NCBI GenBank assembly: GCA_945643635.1
Contig: CALZFC010000004.1
Span: 2,796,501 to 2,860,500 of the forward strand
Length of the DNA stretch: 64,000 nucleotides
Direction of reading: 5' to 3'
Source of the DNA: Allodiplogaster sudhausi
Taxonomy: Eukaryota; Nematoda; Chromadorea; Rhabditida; Diplogasteridae
This document shows positions 23,719 through 35,311 of this stretch, in pieces. Under the pieces are notes generated by a model, which saw only the letters and a list, made by a program, of their open reading frames with translations, ran no database searches and was not told the origin of the DNA. Within the stretch, counting starts at the first letter, position 1, and each line of letters opens with the position of its first letter. The position numbers and the translations under genes are program-made.

Positions 23719-24829
23719 TTTCGAGGCTATCTGAATTGTTTATTACTTGATATAATTAAGATATTTATAAAATAATCATTTGACCTATATTCCGACTAAA
23801 TGATTGTGAAGATTTAAAGACAAACCAAGCTGTTCCGCGGTAGGGCAGATGCTCCACAAGTGATGGAATACAAGTGGACTGCGACCTTTTATCCGTATCC
23901 CATTCGAATGCACTTCATTTGATATACAGCTCACTGAGCAATACAAATGGGGATGATAACATGAAATTGCGCTTTTTTAATACTAATCATTGATATATGT
24001 ACATACATACATGTACAGGGGAGAGAAGCCGACTTCAAAGTGGAGAAGAGAGACTCGAACACGTCATGCAAATGTGGTTGCTCAACTCTAAATCTCGGTG
24101 CAGCTCATGGCCATTCGAATGTACTTTGTTTGAAGGCAAGCTAATCGTATTATAATTTGGGGAGAAGTGAACGGCGAATGAAAAAAATCAGATTTCTCAT
24201 CTCCTTGTCAGTCTACATTTGCATTTTTTAAATGTCCCTTTACGTTTCTGTTCTCCTTCTCACACTCTCTTTCTCTGTCTCCGTCTTCTCTCTCTGTCTC
24301 TTTTCTTCTCTCTCTCTGTATCTCTTCTTCTCTCTCTCTGTTCTCTTTCTCTCCCTGTTATATGTATGTACTCTGCTCAAAAACCAAGTGGAGCAAATGC
24401 TAATTTTGTTCGGAAACACATTTAATTTTAGAACAATTTGTTTCCAGAAACTCATTCATCCGAGAACTCCGAAGCTCTAATCGTCATCAACTGCTTACTT
24501 ACACAGATGTCCACAGTCCTTCAACACCGTCGAAAAACATTCTTCGCAATCGGCGCTCTAAGCTTATTAATGTTTTTAAATCTTTACTTTGCATCGACAT
24601 TTTCTCACGAAAAAAGCGGAACTAATTAATTAAAAAAATTAGTTATGTGTAGTAGTTTTCAGATCAATTTGCAAATCGATCAATGTTAATGATCGTGTTC
24701 TCTGCATGTTCATCATTACGCGTCGGCGAAACCAACGAAAGCTAGAAAAGAACGAGTCGTTCTCATCACTGGAGACCACGCCATTATTATGAAATTATAT
24801 ACTGTTTGCTCACGTGAAATCTGAAGGTT
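23719..24829. other. No supported gene
   Basis: Upstream (promoter-side) region of the secreted gene. It holds ATGTACATACATACATGTACA near 23997, a CT tract at 24250-24355 and AT-rich sequence. Short open frames here have no recognisable features. Confidence 0.5.
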
Positions 24830-25219
24830 TAGCGAGGACTTCGACGGTGAAAAGGAGCTTTTTCCCTGCAGAGTTTGGGGCCCGACTGCCGACTCGACGG
24901 ATCTTGTCGAGATATGCATACACAGTTGTGATATCATCAGTTTTTCTATTAATTCATAATACTGTGACTCTTCGCAGAAGAAGATAAATCATTGCGAGAG
25001 GTGAAGAAAAATTCAAAAATTCAAAAAAAAATTCGTCTTTCTTCCAGAAATGCGCTCGCAAGCCTCGCCTCACCGAGGGCGACTGGCTCTTCTATCCAAA
25101 CATGGGCGCGTACTCCGTGCTCGCGACAGCCTTCAAAGGGTTCACGCAAGGCGCGCCGGCCTACGTTATCTCCAAGGAAAACTGGTGTGTGAAGAATCTC
25201 AACATTATTCTATGTTTAA
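24830..25219 (+). pseudogene. ODC-like fragment (two exons)
   Basis: 24855-24908 reads EKELFPCRVWGPTADSTDLVE, matching the ODC catalytic-Cys region, but Cys is replaced by Ala and the exon is followed by ATATGC instead of a GT donor. 25050-25219 follows a TTCCAG acceptor and reads LTEGDWLFYPNMGAYSVLAT, the ODC C-terminal signature, ending VISKENWCVKN and a stop at 25219. No N-terminal ODC exons are seen upstream. It is a second, opposite-strand ODC copy that is truncated and has lost a splice donor and the catalytic Cys. Confidence 0.7.
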
Positions 25220-25396
25220 AATAATTGTAATAGTATTCCCATAGCTTTCACGAATTTGTGCTCTTTTCAGGCATCGGATGCAGCGCGAAATTTGATTCGA
25301 AACTGCCAAAAAAGAATACTATGAAGAAAAAACAATAATATCAAGAATAATACATATGGATGTACGTTTGCTGAGGGCGGTTCTTTTGATAGTACT

Positions 25397-25872
25397 GCCC
25401 AACATTTCAGGTACATAAATTAATTAGATTAATTAGATTAATTTAAATAATTTCAATTGGAATTTGAGCGATATTAGGCACTTTTACGCAGTTTCTTGTG
25501 TTTCTTAGGGTGGTTTTTGATATGCAGAACAAGTACATGCAGTCAGATTTTAAAAAGAATCTGAAATGACCGTTTAAAAATGAATTCGGCCGGTTTTAGC
25601 AGGGTCATGACCGTCTTTTAGGTGACGTCGATCTTGTGTTATTGAAGGTACCTAAAACACGGCCATGGCTCTCCTAAAACCGGCCGAATTCGTTTTTAAA
25701 CGGTCAGTTCAGATTCTTTTTAAAATCTGACAGTATGTACATGTTCTGCGTGTCAAAAACCACTCTAACAAACACAAGAAACTGCGCAAAAGTGCCTAAA
25801 ATCGCTCAAATTCCAATTGAAATTATTTAAATTAATCTAATTAATTTATGTACCTGAAATGTTGGGCGGTAC
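25397..25872. mobile_element. Palindromic MITE, Tc1/mariner-type ends
   Basis: About 475 bp folds on itself almost completely. The left arm (GTACTGCCCAACATTTCAGG) and right arm (CCTGAAATGTTGGGCGGTAC) match along roughly 220 bp each, with a centre near 25640 (TTTTAGGTGACGTCG). Ends read like TACAGTACCGCCCAAC beside TA, fitting Tc1/mariner target preference. Too short for a transposase. A right-half copy lies at about 54818-54953. Confidence 0.8.
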
Positions 25873-26962
25873 TGTACATGTCTTGTTAAACACGTCCCGC
25901 AATCTGGTAGCCGGCTTACCTCGCTTCCGCTTAGGTCCACTCCATATAATAGACAATCTGTGCTTTTTGAATCTTATTATATTACTAGTATACTCTAGTA
26001 GATTCTGCACTTTGTTATGTAACTTTAAGAGAGCCTCTCAGTATGGCTCCAGTAGGCTCTGCCCCAGATGAAAGATGAAAAGCTACAGAAGCTAAACAGA
26101 TAGTTTTATTCAGCATCAGATTCTCTAAAAAAATAGTGTCTATGAGAGTTTCACAAATCGCGTGTATTATTAATAAAAAATTGAAAATTCAATTCTCACA
26201 CATTTTGGAAAATGGCTGAAAACCTATTTCATGAAGTATTCTGAGTACGAGATAGCTGAAAACAATATCTCCGTAGCTGTATCTTGTAGAGCAGGAAATG
26301 CTACACAACATATATTCTAATAGCATTATCTTGATTTCCCACTTGATCCGAAAAGTTGATTTCGGTTTAGCTACTGTGAACTTTTCAAATTTGGCACGTT
26401 GTATCCATATTACCATATTCGCTCTGGTGAAAGTTGCTCCTATTCGTGTCACTTTTTCGAGGCTGGTGGAAAGAGAATGAACTGAACTTTTACAGTATAT
26501 TGTACAGTTTTTCATGCTCTTTAATCTGAAATTAAAATCCCACGAGGAAATGAGGTTTAGGTACTCAACGATCGAAACTTCATGGCAAAAAAAATTCATG
26601 ACAAAATTTAATATCAAAAAATAAACTTTTCGAAAGAAACTACTGAGATACTTTTTATTGAGTATTTGACGAGAAATCGAATAAAAAAAGAAAAGAATTG
26701 TAAAAAATTTTGACTTTACAGCAAGATGTGAATTTTCAAAATTTGAGCACACTTTATGGTGTTCCTGGAAAGAAAATTTTTATAAAAATAAAATTTTCCC
26801 AAAAAGTTAATAGAGAGGTCCTTTGGCATGCCTGACCACATTCTCAATGTATGGATCCGTCATATTGCATCTAGGGCAGGCCTGTATGGACCTCTCCTTG
26901 AGTCTTACAGAGAGGCTCTCTTAATACCGTCATTGTACACATCGAAATGATGATGCAACTTG
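25873..26962. other. Unassigned, includes a short inverted repeat
   Basis: TTAAGAGAGCCTCTC near 26027 is inverted at about 26910 (GAGAGGCTCTCTTAA), suggesting another element roughly 1 kb long. A 187-codon minus-strand frame (26189-26752) crosses it. It shows no domain and no splice context and is not called a gene. Confidence 0.4.
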
Positions 26963-28934
26963 TTATGGTTTATTTTTGGGCCGTATCACGAACGACGTTG
27001 AAACACTGACGCTACCCTCTTGTGAGCATCTGATCCTGTGGCATGTCAGCCGTCGAAATAGACCGAAAAGAAACTTTCGATAGCTAGAAGATGTCAATAA
27101 TATTGTCAGCGATTGCGCCGGCGAATGAAAAGAGAATACGACCATGGAGATTCCCGTAAAATCTAAAAAGAGTATGTTTAGTAACAGTTCAAAAAACAAA
27201 AAAAAAACATGATTTAGGCTATGTAAAGCGATTCGGAGAAAGCACTTTCAACAGTGAATTCAATAGAAATGGACTCACCGTCGTTCTGAATCTTTAATGA
27301 TATCATGGCAATAATAGTGACAACTGGAAAGGTGAGAAAGAATATCGGCACGCATTGCTAAAAGCAGCAAATAGAACTGTGATTAATCTGCGATCATCGT
27401 AATTAAAATACAGTGTTTTCTCCCGGGGGCACTATTTTTCAATCCCCTTGCGAGAGGGGGGCACTATTAGAGGGGGGCACTATTAGAGGGGGGCACTATT
27501 AGAGGGGGGCACTATTAGAGGGGGGGGGGAGTTCTAATAGAGGGAGGGGCACTAATAGAGAAAATACGGTAATAAAACCTAGCCCAATAACAGCGAACAT
27601 TTGATATTTATTGTTCTGAATAGCATTTTCAACCCTTTATCACTGTTCCACTCTGAAACACTTCCACGGACTGTAGCGAGAAGATTGAAGAAGAGTCGCT
27701 TTTGAAGGGCGAGTCGTTCTCCTGACATATTGACTCCCGAGGAGGCAGAAGAGATGATGTGGCGCATGTGAAGGGACATGGCAGTGAGAAAGGGAATCCC
27801 GCAGCAGACAGAACCGAACAGGCCACATGCAAATGCATGAAAATGCTAACATCTTTCTTCATTGTTGATTTCATAAAATGGACGGAAAGCAACATAAAAA
27901 GTGTCGTGGGGAATACAAACACGAGATATTTAACAGAATAATATATTTGTATATAAAGTTATCCTACTTAGCGCAAGAACCTGCAGCCCCCCCCTCTACG
28001 CCAAAAAAAACTCACCCATTAAAATGAGGCCCGGTATGTAATCCATGCAGAGAAACTGTTCCTCTTCAAAATCGTAGAGATGCTCAAATGCCTACGAGGT
28101 GCATATCTAATATCGAATACGAGGAAGATTAAATTATCCTCAAACATTACTGACATACTCAGAAGAGCGTTCAGCTGACATTGGGTGAAGGAAGATTGAG
28201 AAAAGGACGATAAACATGCAAAGTCCGCATGGAGGACTACAATACGCGCCGATCAGCGCCCATTTTGGTAGCCGCCAACGTGAACCGGGCAATTGGAGAT
28301 GCTTAAATTTGAATTCCAACTCTTTATCTAATTTTTTCACCCTGGATTTGGAAAAACGTTGTTAATTTGCAACAAAAAATAGTCCAATAAGTTGTGAAAT
28401 AGTAACAGACTAGCATTCGTATCATAGTTAGAATAAGCAAAGAAACTTACTTGATGTCGATAAATGAAACAGTATCCAAGTATTATGAGGCAATATATAA
28501 CGAGAAAGAGTGATAAAACCGAAAATAATCCGAACATTAGAAGCTTTATAGCCTGATATCCTCCCTTATGCTGTTGAGAAGCCAACCAACAAATCTTCCT
28601 AATGTAAGTCGCCACATTGAAGAGAATTCGAAGATGCTATCGATGTAAATGCAATACAACGGAGGGAGGAATGTAGTGCGTGCGAGGACATCGAATGTGA
28701 AGTCGGTCACGATTTGTATGAGCTGGCGATCGAAAAGGAAGTGAAAAAGAGGAGGATAACAATTGACAATTCACTGACGACAAGGGCTGCTAGAAGAAAT
28801 CGATAAGTGCCGATCTTACGGTCGCTGTGCCTTAGAATTGCGACGGCGGCGAGGATATTAAGAGCGACGCTGCCGATGCAAATTGCCGTGTGCAGCACTC
28901 GCAACCTAAGCAGAGAACGCGGAAAAGGACACAT
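26963..28934 (-). CDS. Str-superfamily 7TM chemoreceptor (srh/sri/str-like), possibly frameshifted
   Basis: A nematode-specific GPCR of chemosensory neurons. The first exon (ATG 28934) gives TM1-2: ICIGSVALNILAAVAILRHS, then the family hallmark KIGTYRFLLAAL. Later segments: KLLMFGLFSVLSLFLVIYCL (28615-28440), an exon at about 28334-28143, FEHLYDFEEEQF (near 28070), exon 27845-27672 with CGLFGSVCCGIPFLTAMSLH and the conserved LALQKRLFF, exon 27357-27279 with CVPIFFLTFPVVTI (TM6), and a terminal exon 27162-26963 with FSFHSPAQSLTILLTSSSYR (TM7). The last three exons join well. Between TM2 and TM3 the frame changes by one base (near 28750) and again near 28580, judged against the paralogue at 31-33 kb. 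That is either unrecognised introns or early decay. Confidence 0.65.
27410..27571. mobile_element. Short TIR MITE with internal 17-bp tandem repeat
   Basis: Ends ACAGTGTTTTCTCCC...AGAGAAAATACGGTAA, the same family as 59826-59951 but reversed. The interior carries four copies of GGCACTATTAGAGGGGG. It sits in an intron of the chemoreceptor gene. Confidence 0.75.
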
Positions 28935-28980
28935 TCTTTAAAAAAAATTCCAAATAATTTGTTATTTTAACGAACGTATA

Positions 28981-30715
28981 GAAATAATGCTCGTATCTAG
29001 GAAGTGCGCTCGATAGAAAGATATAGAAGTCATGGGCAACCTTTGCAATGCCATAGATACTGTGGAAAACAACACCTGTCTAAACTTTATACTGACAATG
29101 AGCTAATTTGCAAGTTCAATTTCAATTTATGTCAGAAATAATGCTCGTATCTAGGAAGCGCGCTCGATAGAAAGATATAGAAGACATGGGCAACCTTTGC
29201 AATGCTTTAGATACTGTGGAAATAATGGCAAGTTCAATTTCAATTTACATATGTCAGAAATAATGCTCGTATCTAGGAAGTGCGCTCGATAGAAAGATAT
29301 ATGACGCGATTTGCGAGAGAATCGTAATTAAGCCAAAGAGCCGGGGACCCGGCAAAATTAGATTTCGCTCAAAAGCTCTTTATAGGTACTTTTTAACACG
29401 GCGAAACGATTGGAATTGGTCCGGGAGTCTGAAATCGCCATTTTGGTGAGCTGTGCGAGGTTTTAAATTCGAGAGTCCGATGAAACTTGCAGAGATGGTC
29501 GCACATTCGCGTTCGCTGTTTCGTACACAATAAAGCAATATTCGTGAAAATTTTGTCATAAATAGACAAGATATTGCTTTACAAAGCTACTAAAGTAGAA
29601 TTTGAAAATATTCACTTTTATGGTCTCAGTGGCCTCAAGACTTTGGAGAGGCGCCATTCTCTTATATGGAAAAATGTCACGGGTTTTCTATCTTAAATTG
29701 TAGAGAAAAAAATTATCTTCCCAATGAGCTATAGTATGCCAGATATTGACGAGGTTTTTTATGTTTCCCAATCATAATACTGTTGAAATATACGCAGTTC
29801 AGTGTGTGTGCATCGGCATGCACTTTGTTTAGGCGTTACCTACGCCGAAAGCGAAACACAAGCGATATACCACATGAAGGTGGTCTAGAGAATTTATGTA
29901 GGTTTTATGTAACTGTTTAAATAAAATTTAAATGCAAAAGAAATTTGTTAATTGATGGGCAAAACGATCCCCTCGCCCTGGCCATCGAACCCCGGACGTT
30001 TGCTTAGCTGCTCCAACGCGCTCGCACTACACTAAATCACCCCTACCATTGTGAGACAAAGCTTTTCTTCTTATCTTGCCCGGTGCATAGGTCAAAGAAA
30101 CGCTAACCCGCGGATTTCAACAGTTTTTTGATTGGGAAACATAAAAAACCTCGTCAATATCTGGCATACTATAGCTCATTGGGAAGATAATTTTTTTCTC
30201 TACAATTTAAGATAGAAAACCCGTGACATTTTTCCATATAAGAGAATGGCGCCTCTCCAAAGACTAGAGGCCGCTGAGACCATAAAAGTGAATATTTTCA
30301 AATTCTACTTTGGTAGCCTTGTAAAGCAATATCTTGTCTATTTATGACAAAATTTTGATGAATATTGCTTTATTGTGTACGAAACAGCGAACGCGAATGT
30401 GCGACCATCTCTGCAAGTTTCATCTTGCTCTCGAATTTTAAACCTCGCATAGCTCGTCAAAATGGCGATTTCAGACTCCCGGACCAATTCCAATCGCTTC
30501 GTCGTGTTAAAAAGTACCTATAAAGAGCTTTTGAGCGAAATCTAATTTTGCCGGGTCCCCGGCCATTTTGATACTCTCGCAAATCGCGTCATATGTAGAA
30601 GTCATGGCAACCTTTGCAATACCTTAGATACTGTGGAAAACTACACCTGTCTAAACTTTATACTGACAATGAGCTAATTGGCAAGTTCAATTTCAATTTA
30701 TGTATGTCTAACGAG
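28981..30715. repeat. Tandem repeat (about 120-155 bp units) split by a transposon
   Basis: Units start GAAATAATGCTCGTATCTAG at 28981, 29135 and 29257. The third copy is interrupted at about 29300 and resumes at 30594 (GAAGTCATGGCAACC) to about 30715. Units carry GCGCTCGATAGAAAGATATA and CAAGTTCAATTTCAATTTA. Confidence 0.85.
29302..30591. mobile_element. Foldback element, 1.29 kb, TA-flanked
   Basis: Ends TGACGCGATTTGCGAGAG / CTCTCGCAAATCGCGTCA, each next to TA. The inverted arms are about 470 bp (29302-29775 against 30122-30591). The roughly 350-bp unique centre has no transposase frame. On the minus strand it contains a tRNA-like segment with a B-box-like GGGGTTCGATGGC (29981-29995) and an A-box-like TAGTGTAGTGCGAG (about 30025-30040). 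It is inserted in a tandem-repeat unit. Size and TA target suggest a non-autonomous Tc1/mariner-type element. Confidence 0.85.
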
Positions 30716-31217
30716 AAAATGTACCCTCGAGTCTAATTAATTACACGAGAAATAACAGTCTAGCATCTCGAGATTGTACTGCTGGGAATTGCAACAAACG
30801 TTGAAGAAAGCGTCATGTTTGGGAAGCTGGAATCCAATACCGGAACCGTTTGGACATCTCACATATTCAGACGATAATATGCAGATTCAAGACCCTTCGA
30901 AATATCTGCTACATCTAGACACCGTGTAGTCTAAAGCTGGGTTCTCATCTAACGAGCGCACATATGTAAATAATATGCACTCACACAAGTATTAAGAGTA
31001 GCTGCTGGTAAAACAGCGAACCATGTGAAAACTGTGAAGGTGAGCTACTACCCACGGCCCATGTATAGTATACTAAATGCCATGTCAGCCATAACTGGAA
31101 AAGCAACTAAGAATACCCGCACGCATAGGTAAAAGCAGCAAATATTTTCGCTGAATTTGCGATGATCCTCCACATATTAATTGTCATCGCTATTTGAATA
31201 TTAAGCTTTATACACTT
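30716..31217. other. No supported gene
   Basis: Downstream flank of the chemoreceptor pseudogene. AT-rich, with no repeats or exons recognised. CATCTCGAGATTGTACTGCT (about 30762) is shared with 33610, consistent with duplication of the whole locus. Confidence 0.4.
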
Positions 31218-33272
31218 CTAGATTATGCTACTTGTTTTGTCCCTTTTGTCGTCATTGTATGCCTCGGCCGTATCACGAAAGACGTTGAACGTTGACGCTG
31301 CTCTTGTGGTATGTCGAAGTAGGCCGACAAGAAACTTTCGAGAGCTAGTTGATGTCATCATAATTGTCAGCGATTGTGCAAGCGAATGGAACGAGTATAC
31401 GACCATGGAGGCTGCCGCAAGCTCTCTGTACAGTATGTTGTTATTCAACAGTACAAAAATAATAAGTTAAAAAAAAACTTGATTTACTCACCGTCATTCT
31501 GAATCTTTAATGTCAGTATGGCAATAAGCTTGATAACTGAAAAAAACGACAAAGAATACCGGCACGCATAGCTAAAAGCAGCAAATATTTTCGCTGAATT
31601 TGCATGCATACATATTAAGTGCAATCGCTATTTGAATATTACGCACTTTACAGACAGTAGTAAGGAGACTGTAGAAGAGTCGCTTTTGAAGCGCAAGTCG
31701 TCCTAACGACATATTGACTAATAAGGAAGCAGAGCGGATGACGAGGCGCATGTGAAGGCAAATTGAAGCAACAGCGACAATTAACAAGCAGGCCCAACCG
31801 ACAACGACACCTCACGGTCCTTCAGCCAGTGAGAAAACGCGCGGTTGTTTCCTATGCTGAGCATGTCCCAACGCGTGTGCAAATTCACGCGTTGAGCCAG
31901 CCAAAATTGTTGCCTGCGTACTACTACGTAGCAGCCCTTTCGTATCAAAGTTTTAGTTTTGTCACAAAATCTGTCAGAACTGTCCACACGAAATCATCAA
32001 AACTACGGTATTTACGTCTTCCCTCCCTTTTCATTTTTAAATGAAAACTGAGTATCGCAGCCCTAAATGACTTGCAGCAAGCCGCGCGGTTTGAAGGACC
32101 GTGCACCTGCAAATGTATATGTATGTATACATTTGCAGGTGCACGGTCCTTCAAAAATGTATAAGGATACACACATTGTTGATTTGGTGATATGGATCGG
32201 AAAACAATAAATAAGTGTCCTGTGCTAATGATGTTCTGCCCATGGAAACGCAAAAATGGCACAAAAACACTAGAATTTAACGGAGAATAGAAGTGTCCAA
32301 CTTCGCACAAGAGCAAGCTCACCCATTAACAAGTGACTTTGTGCGTGAACAGAGAAACTGTTCGACTTCAAGGGCGTAGAGATTTTTAAATGCCTGCGAG
32401 CGACATATAAAATATGGAATACGAGGATAAATAAAGTTTCGTCAACCATTACTGACATATTCAGAAGAATGTTCAGAGATTCGGTGAAAGACGAGTGAGC
32501 CAAGAACTATAATTAAGCCATGTAACACAGCGGTAGTGCCAGATACGCTGATTAGCGCACCGCGTGATAGTCGCCATCGTGAACCGGATAATTGGAGATG
32601 CTATAACTTAACATATTATTAACATAACGGAACACCCTGATTCTTTTGTTGTGATCTCAGAAATATCGCATAAAGTCGTCTACAAATTTACATTCATAAT
32701 GTACTCATTATATTCTTAATTTCGAACTGAATTTTAAATCTCAACAATTAATCTTTTTCTTCAACCATCATTTGGAGAACGCTGTAAATATGCAAGGAAA
32801 AGTAACCATGAAACTAACTTGGTGTCGTTAGACGAAGCAGTATATCAGTATTGTGAGGCAAGGTACAGCGAGTAAGAATGAGAATAACTGAAACAATTCC
32901 ATTTATTTTAGGATGTTTTGAAGATATTTCCTTTATGCTATTTTAAAGCCAACCAACAAATCTTCCTAATGTGAGTTGCCATATTGCTGGAAACTTGAAG
33001 GGGCTATCGACGTAAATGCAATACAATGGAGGGAAGAATGAATAGCGGCTGATGACATCGAATGCGATGTCGTTAACCATTTGTATGAGCTGTAGATCAA
33101 AAAAGAGTGTGAGAAAAGAGGGCCTAAGTGATGCGGACAAGAATTCACAGACCACTACGGCTGCGAGAAGAAATCGATAAGTGCCGATCTTACGGTCGCT
33201 GTGCCTTTTAACGGCGACTGCAGCCAGGACGTTGAAAGCTGCGCAACCGACGCAAATTGGCGCGTGCATCAC
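31218..33272 (-). pseudogene. Decayed paralogue of the chemoreceptor gene
   Basis: The exons parallel the gene at 27-29 kb in the same order. 33272 onward gives ICVGCAAFNVLAAVAVKRHS and KIGTYRFLLAAV. Then come FFPPLYCIYVDS, 31787-31660 with SLGRLALQKRLFYSLLTT, and 31448-31220 with VVYSFHSLAQSLTIMMTSTS and a basic tail. The region matching TM3-4 (about 32960-32800) has several stop codons on the expected frame, and the FEHLYDFEEEQF-equivalent exon ends early. Arrangement and identity point to tandem gene duplication followed by inactivation of this copy. Confidence 0.65.
32090..32155. repeat. Perfect hairpin, 30-bp arms, 6-nt loop
   Basis: Arm 32090-32119 (TTTGAAGGACCGTGCACCTG, then CAAATGTATA), loop TGTATG, and an exact reverse complement at 32126-32155. 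It lies inside an intron of the chemoreceptor pseudogene. Confidence 0.9.
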
Positions 33273-33289
33273 TCACAATGAGTGCAGCA

Positions 33290-33922
33290 GAGAACGCGGG
33301 AAAGCATGCATGCTGTCTTGGTCCTTATTTCAGGTAAAAAAAACGAAATTTACTTAGTTACACCAAGAAGTACACATTATTTACGCATGCGTAACAATAA
33401 TTTCAACGCGTTTCTTGACAGGCGAACGCATGAAGAAATGTCATGAACGTTTTTACAATTATATATATTGAACTGCAGATGTCGAAGCGAACGAACTTTA
33501 TACTGAACGAATTGTCATGTGCAATTTTTATTTGTTTACAAAGAGATAATGAGATTTACACGAAAGAGGTTCACCCGAGTCTCAATAACTAAACGGGAAA
33601 CAACAATGTAGCATCTCGAGATTGTACTGCTATGTAGAAAGTGCAACTCTCGTTTAGGTTATCGCAAACGCGGATAATATATCATCTATTCCATTCGAAA
33701 CAGCTGCAACATCTAAATTGAGAGCAATGAAAAGACGCAAGTTCGAGTAAACTGCTCGATGTATGTCACAGTCTGCGACAGAGCAGTTGAATGCAACGCA
33801 AACACCAACGCTTTATTGTGAATGGATTCTGTGGAGCGCCATGAGTCGTCGCCCGTCTTGGGGAATTGATGCATCATGGAGGAAGATGGCAACAAAGACC
33901 TTGTTAAACTCGTCCCGCTATC
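33290..33922. other. No supported gene
   Basis: Upstream flank of the pseudogene. It shares the CATCTCGAGATTGTACTGCT segment (33610) with the 30.7-kb flank. Open frames near 33713-33960 lack splice support. Confidence 0.4.
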
Positions 33923-34078
33923 ATCCCCCGAGGGCCTGCAGCACGAGCAGCGAGCGGTAGCCGCAGATCAGCGTACTCGTGCACCCGAGAACGATCGAGG
34001 CGAAGAGGCCATTCAGAGCGAGGGTCACCAATCCAATCGCCGCCCACACGGCGCAGTTTAGAATGGGGTATATGCACT
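33923..34078 (-). CDS. Exon of a multipass (7TM-like) membrane protein
   Basis: After a CTACCAG acceptor the exon reads ECIYPILNCAVWAAIGLVTL, ALNGLFASIVLGC, STLICGYRSLLVLQALGG: one to two transmembrane helices of GC-rich coding character. Downstream the frame meets a stop at once, so a donor or the rest of the gene is missing. An upstream minus-strand piece (about 34425-34365) reads ASHNYEEAFTLIASSLEAWG before a GTATAA donor and may belong to it. It could be another nematode chemoreceptor, but the family is not certain. Confidence 0.4.
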
Positions 34079-34435
34079 CTGGTAGTGATTTAGAGAGGAA
34101 TTTCAGACACTTTACATATATCGAAACAATTATTTCGTTCAACTTTACTTACAATAAATGAACATGAAAACACACATTCATGTCGAAACGAAGGAAACGA
34201 TTTAAATAGGGTCGAATAATGGCTTTTTTTGTTGTTGAAATAAAACAAGATTATATTCAAAATTGGATTATAATATGTGGAGTCTGAAACAGAGATTACC
34301 AAACTTTATACATATCATAACTATTGAAATCAATGAATTGAAAAACAAATTGCTAATGATTATACCCCACGCTTCAAGACTACTAGCAATTAATGTGAAG
34401 GCCTCTTCGTAGTTATGAGATGCCGACGGGTGAAA

Positions 34436-35060
34436 ACTACCGGGATTGAAATGGAAGGACAAGTAGAGACAAATTAGAGACAAATGCTTGATAATGACAA
34501 TATTTCCACCATCTCTCTGTCGCAAAATTTCTATCCCTTACATCTCTCTCCCTCCTCTCTCTCTCTCTCTTTCTCTGCTTTTCCTCCCCTCTCCAATTAG
34601 GCGATGGCTTTATTTACCTTCTTTCTCAATGAGATTGCATCTGCAAAATAAGCAAAACCCGTCACTCAACCGTTCCGCGGCATGGAATGCCCCAGGGCAT
34701 CTTTGGAACGGCAAGAGTGAGAGAGAGAAAGAGAGATAATGAGGGAGGGAGTGAGAGAGAGTGCGAGAGAGTGAGAGAGATGAGGGGAGAGAGAGAGAGA
34801 GAAGAGAAATGATGCCAGATAGTTCACATCATGATCGTGGAGTGTTCCTAATCATCCGCGCTGTGGAAGCTCACCGAGAAAAGCGCTGCGGTCTAATCGG
34901 ACCACGATATTTGTGTTATTTGTTTTTTGCTCGAAGTTCGAAAACAAAAACTGAAATAGTTATGTTTAGTCATAATATTTGTATCCTAGTAAGGACAGAA
35001 GTTTGTGCTTGTGCAATACCATAATCAATTTGTGCAATACCTAGTATGTATATTCCAACA
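34436..35060. repeat. Segmental duplication copy A
   Basis: About 620 bp (GAGACAAATGCTTGATAATG, CT tract, GGCGATGGCTTTATTT, GGCATCTTTGGAACGGCAAG, GA tract, ATATTTGTGTT) recurs at 50395-51010 in the same orientation. A third partial copy lies at 52365-52600. No gene. Confidence 0.8.
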
Positions 35061-35311
35061 TTCGTACACTGAAATCCACCTGTTATGGAAATAGCTGTGA
35101 GGTTTTCTTATCCATTTTTTTTATCTTTTAAACAAAAAAAAATTAAGTTTTTTGAGGTGAACAAATTATTGTGTATTATTATTTAAAAAAAAACAGTGAG
35201 TACCATAACAAAAAAATCTTTGGATAATTTTCTTCTTTGAAAAATAAAGGCCATATTAGCGCTACTAAAGTTGGAATAAAAATAGGATAAAATAAATCTT
35301 ACCTGTTTGAG

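Noticed and set aside
26189..26752. 187-aa minus-strand ORF
   Set aside because: No domain, AT-driven composition, and it spans a region bounded by an inverted repeat. More likely transposon-derived sequence.
29957..30047. A functional tRNA gene
   Set aside because: A- and B-box-like sequence is present, but the cloverleaf stems do not pair convincingly. Kept only as tRNA-like.
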